Source of the DNA: Rhabditoides inermis
Taxonomy: Eukaryota > Nematoda > Chromadorea > Rhabditida > Rhabditidae
Assembly: GCA_963966185.1 (NCBI GenBank)
Contig: CAWZYM010000300.1
Span: 142,001-206,000, forward strand
Length of the DNA stretch: 64,000 bases
Reading direction: 5' to 3'
Shown: positions 61,956-64,000 of the stretch, piece by piece
Layout of the letters: every line of letters begins with the position of its first letter
Numbering within the stretch: position 1 is the first letter of the stretch
The notes under the pieces: generated by a model
What the model saw: the letters and a program-made list of their open reading frames with translations, nothing else
Told to the model about the DNA's origin: nothing
Databases searched by the model: none
Made by a program: the position numbers and the translations under genes

Positions 61956-62352
61956 TCCTAACACCAAATGATAAATTTTCGATGAATGATGAAATATTCC
62001 TGATTGTGACATATAACTATCTTATTAAAAATCGACTCTACTTCCTGCGGACCGTGTCATCCCCTATGGTCTGTCACCTAAATTGTGTACGTAGAATATG
62101 TGCGTGAGATGAATTAAGTTGTGAAATTGAAATGTAGAAAAACACTTCTTCTGGAATGTTTGCACTTCTTCTGAAACTAGTTGATATTCTAGATTATAAT
62201 ACGCGACGTGTACGCAACGGGACGAAATACCCTACTAGGCTTATAGGCATGGCGATTTGTCGCCTATCGTATTTTCCTATTCTATTCCATCCTAAAGATC
62301 AAAATCATGTCGAGTCATTCTTTTGTATTGATAAAGAAATATACAGGTGACC
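61956..62352. other. Intergenic AT-rich spacer between two plus-strand genes
   Basis: About 400 bp of low-complexity AT-rich sequence with no supported exon. It probably holds the 3' UTR of the upstream exons and the promoter of the next gene. An ORF at 62156-62350 has no recognisable content. Confidence 0.45.
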
Positions 62353-62588
62353 ATGACCACTAAGACTGCTGACCAGGGGGTGCTGCCCCGTGAACTGACC
62401 GAATGGGTAAGTGGGAGGGAGACGGTGGGAGAGAGGAGGGAGGAAAAGATTATTGCAGGGCAGCGATTATGTGCTTACTCTGCTGTTCTCGTCTGTGCAG
62501 AAAAACGACTTCACCATCACCCACTTCTCCACCCTCCCTCGTCGGTCTACTGACACTTGTCGGATCGCGCAAGGTGAGAATGCATTAA

Positions 62589-62632
<44 letters not shown>

Positions 62633-63667
62633 ATGTGTGCGTGTTAAGAAGCTCCTTCACGCGCTCTGCGATGCATTTCATCGCAGCGAGGTGAGCGGTT
62701 AGCATTACAATCTTCTTTTTTTCGAATTCAGCATGAAATTCTAACATGTTAAAGGCACAGTGGCGCTTAGTTTTCGACTTTGATTCATTGCTTGATCCAT
62801 GGGAACAAGCAAAGGAAACGCGAAAGAACGGCGTTTCCTTGTTACTCTTACCAATATGTGCACGTGCGAAGCTTGGTATAAAGCTTGGTATATAGGTTGG
62901 CGAAGCTTGGTTATAAGACAAACTCGAACTTCGCGCCAAACTGCATATCGGAAAATTAAGCTCTGTGCACATCTCTTCGATATCCGTTCGACAGCACATG
63001 TCGTTGTAGTGTTGCGGTAACGTTGTAGTGTTGCGGTACATGCTACGCCGGTTCCATTCCCGCCAAGAATCAGTTTTGCCATGTTCTCAAAAAAGAATTT
63101 CGATGAACCTTGGTAATTATAAACGCCCCTGTGCCTTCAAACAAACTTGCGTAAATGAGCTAACAACAATACCACATCAATCCCGTTGTCAGACGATGTA
63201 AGACGTAAGATTCGTGAGATAAAGATGAATTTCGTTCAGAAGGACACAATCGACGAAGGCGATTGTGAACAATGCGTTGGATCGTGCAAAGGGTGAGTGG
63301 TTCAAATACAGCGGGCATGATTTTTTTTTAGACCCAGCGGAATATTTCTAGTATTTTTTAATCATTTTACGATGTTTTTTGAATGTATGTTAAACGATAT
63401 TTTACGAGCAAGTGCCGATCGCGCCGTCAACTTGTCACTTTGTGCTCCTTGCTCTTCTTCGCAGCGTCGTTCCACGCTACAAAGTATACTCGCAGGTTCT
63501 CCCGTGACGATCACGACTGGTCGCAATCTGCACTCTCGGGATGGGCCGTTCTCAAGCCGTTGGTGCAGCGTATAGTGGATAAACGGGGACTGACGCATAG
63601 GTGGATCAACCCCGGAAAAGTCGTGATCTATCCTAGCCTCTCTATGCCTACTGACATCTCTTTCTGA
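62353..63667 (+). CDS. Four-exon gene, 132-residue protein of unknown function
   Basis: Exons 62353-62406 (ATG, before GTAAGT), 62501-62573 (after GTGCAG, before GTGAGA), 63193-63292 (after TTGTCAG, before GTGAGT) and 63496-63667 (after CTCGCAG, TGA). All phases match, giving 399 nt including the stop. The protein has a polar N-terminus (MTTKTADQGVLPRELTEW), a charged helix-like stretch (DDVRRKIREIKMNFVQK), a compact CEQCVGSC cysteine motif that could bind metal or form disulphides, and a C-terminal region with SGWAVLKPLVQRIVDKRG and RWINPGKVVIYPS. No signal peptide is obvious at this start, but GTGACC just upstream is also open, so a 5' exon may exist. Intron 2 (619 bp) contains a GA microsatellite and short tandem words. 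A poly(A) signal follows at 63839. Family not recognised. Confidence 0.62.
62592..62628. repeat. (GA)n microsatellite in an intron
   Basis: GA run of about 37 bp in the second intron of the 132-residue gene. Confidence 0.95.
63003..63038. repeat. Short tandem duplication in an intron
   Basis: The word CGTTGTAGTGTTGCGGTA occurs twice in a row (the first copy begins TCGTTG), followed by CATGC. Nearby, GCGAAGCTTGGT-like words repeat three times (62867-62925). Confidence 0.7.
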
Positions 63668-64000
63668 CGCTTTTCCTGGTCACTCAGATGCTTTTTCTGA
63701 TCCGCTCCCACTCTAGAGTCTGCTACGAGTCTCATCACACTTCTCATCTCAATGTCTGTTGGGTATTATAATCACTTTTCGTTCTTGTTTTTTTGCGTAT
63801 AGATAATGCAAACTTTTGTACCCATTTTTTTTAAACAAAATAAACGTCCACTCTTTTGGTGATTTGTTATTTATTACACCACACAATTTCATTTTCCAGG
63901 AGTGTTCGTCAAAGGGTTTATCGACAATTTAAACCACTTAATTCTGCTCTTTTCATCAAAATTTGTCTCCAATAAGTATCTGAAGAAAACAATATGCAAT
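63668..64000 (+). other. 3' UTR and downstream spacer
   Basis: Pyrimidine-rich then AT-rich sequence after the TGA. AATAAA at 63839-63844 is the likely poly(A) signal, about 170 bp after the stop. The last 120 bp show no supported exon. Confidence 0.55.
63839..63844 (+). promoter_or_regulatory. Poly(A) signal AATAAA for the 132-residue gene
   Basis: Canonical AATAAA in AACAAAATAAACG, 172 bp after the stop codon, followed by T-rich sequence. Confidence 0.65.

Overview
This window is animal (metazoan) nuclear DNA, most likely from an invertebrate. The evidence is: genes are split into short exons by GT-AG introns; there are poly(A) signals, a non-LTR retrotransposon, a long satellite array and many microsatellites; nothing looks like an operon or a bacterial ribosome binding site. 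Short introns and pyrimidine-TTCAG-like acceptors would fit a nematode, but the sequence does not prove it.

Layout. (1) 1-45218 is almost entirely one AT-rich satellite with a 112-bp monomer. It reads in one direction up to 35868 and in the opposite direction from 35869. Its monomer variants are arranged in nested higher-order repeats (about 2247, 2385, 1459, 3140, 1795 and 900 bp). A 2162-bp foldback DNA element with TA target duplication sits in it at 19840-22001. (2) 45219-47191 is a 5'-truncated CR1/Jockey-type LINE with an undamaged reverse transcriptase ORF, inserted in the satellite. (3) 47192-58770 is a mosaic of direct and inverted duplications. Four partial copies of one multi-exon gene for a Cys-containing, mucin-like extracellular protein lie in alternating orientation (+, -, +, -). 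They are joined by an AAC/GTT microsatellite and interrupted by a 0.8-kb island of the same satellite. Copies 1 and 2 are the arms of a palindrome of about 2.9 kb per arm. (4) 58770-64000 looks like ordinary unique euchromatin: a five-exon minus-strand gene for a small secreted protein (152 aa predicted), a decayed reverse transcriptase fragment, a 3' gene fragment with a basic C-terminus, and a four-exon plus-strand gene (132 aa predicted) with a poly(A) signal.

The window therefore shows a boundary between a satellite block (perhaps centromeric, sub-telomeric or sex/B-chromosome heterochromatin) and a gene region. Edge genes have been copied, inverted and truncated there. No complete copy of the mucin-like gene is present: copy 2 holds the longest chain of exons, and copies 1, 3 and 4 are halves. 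All gene models are hand-built from reading frame and splice-site phase. No database search was possible, so functions are left open where no family was recognised.
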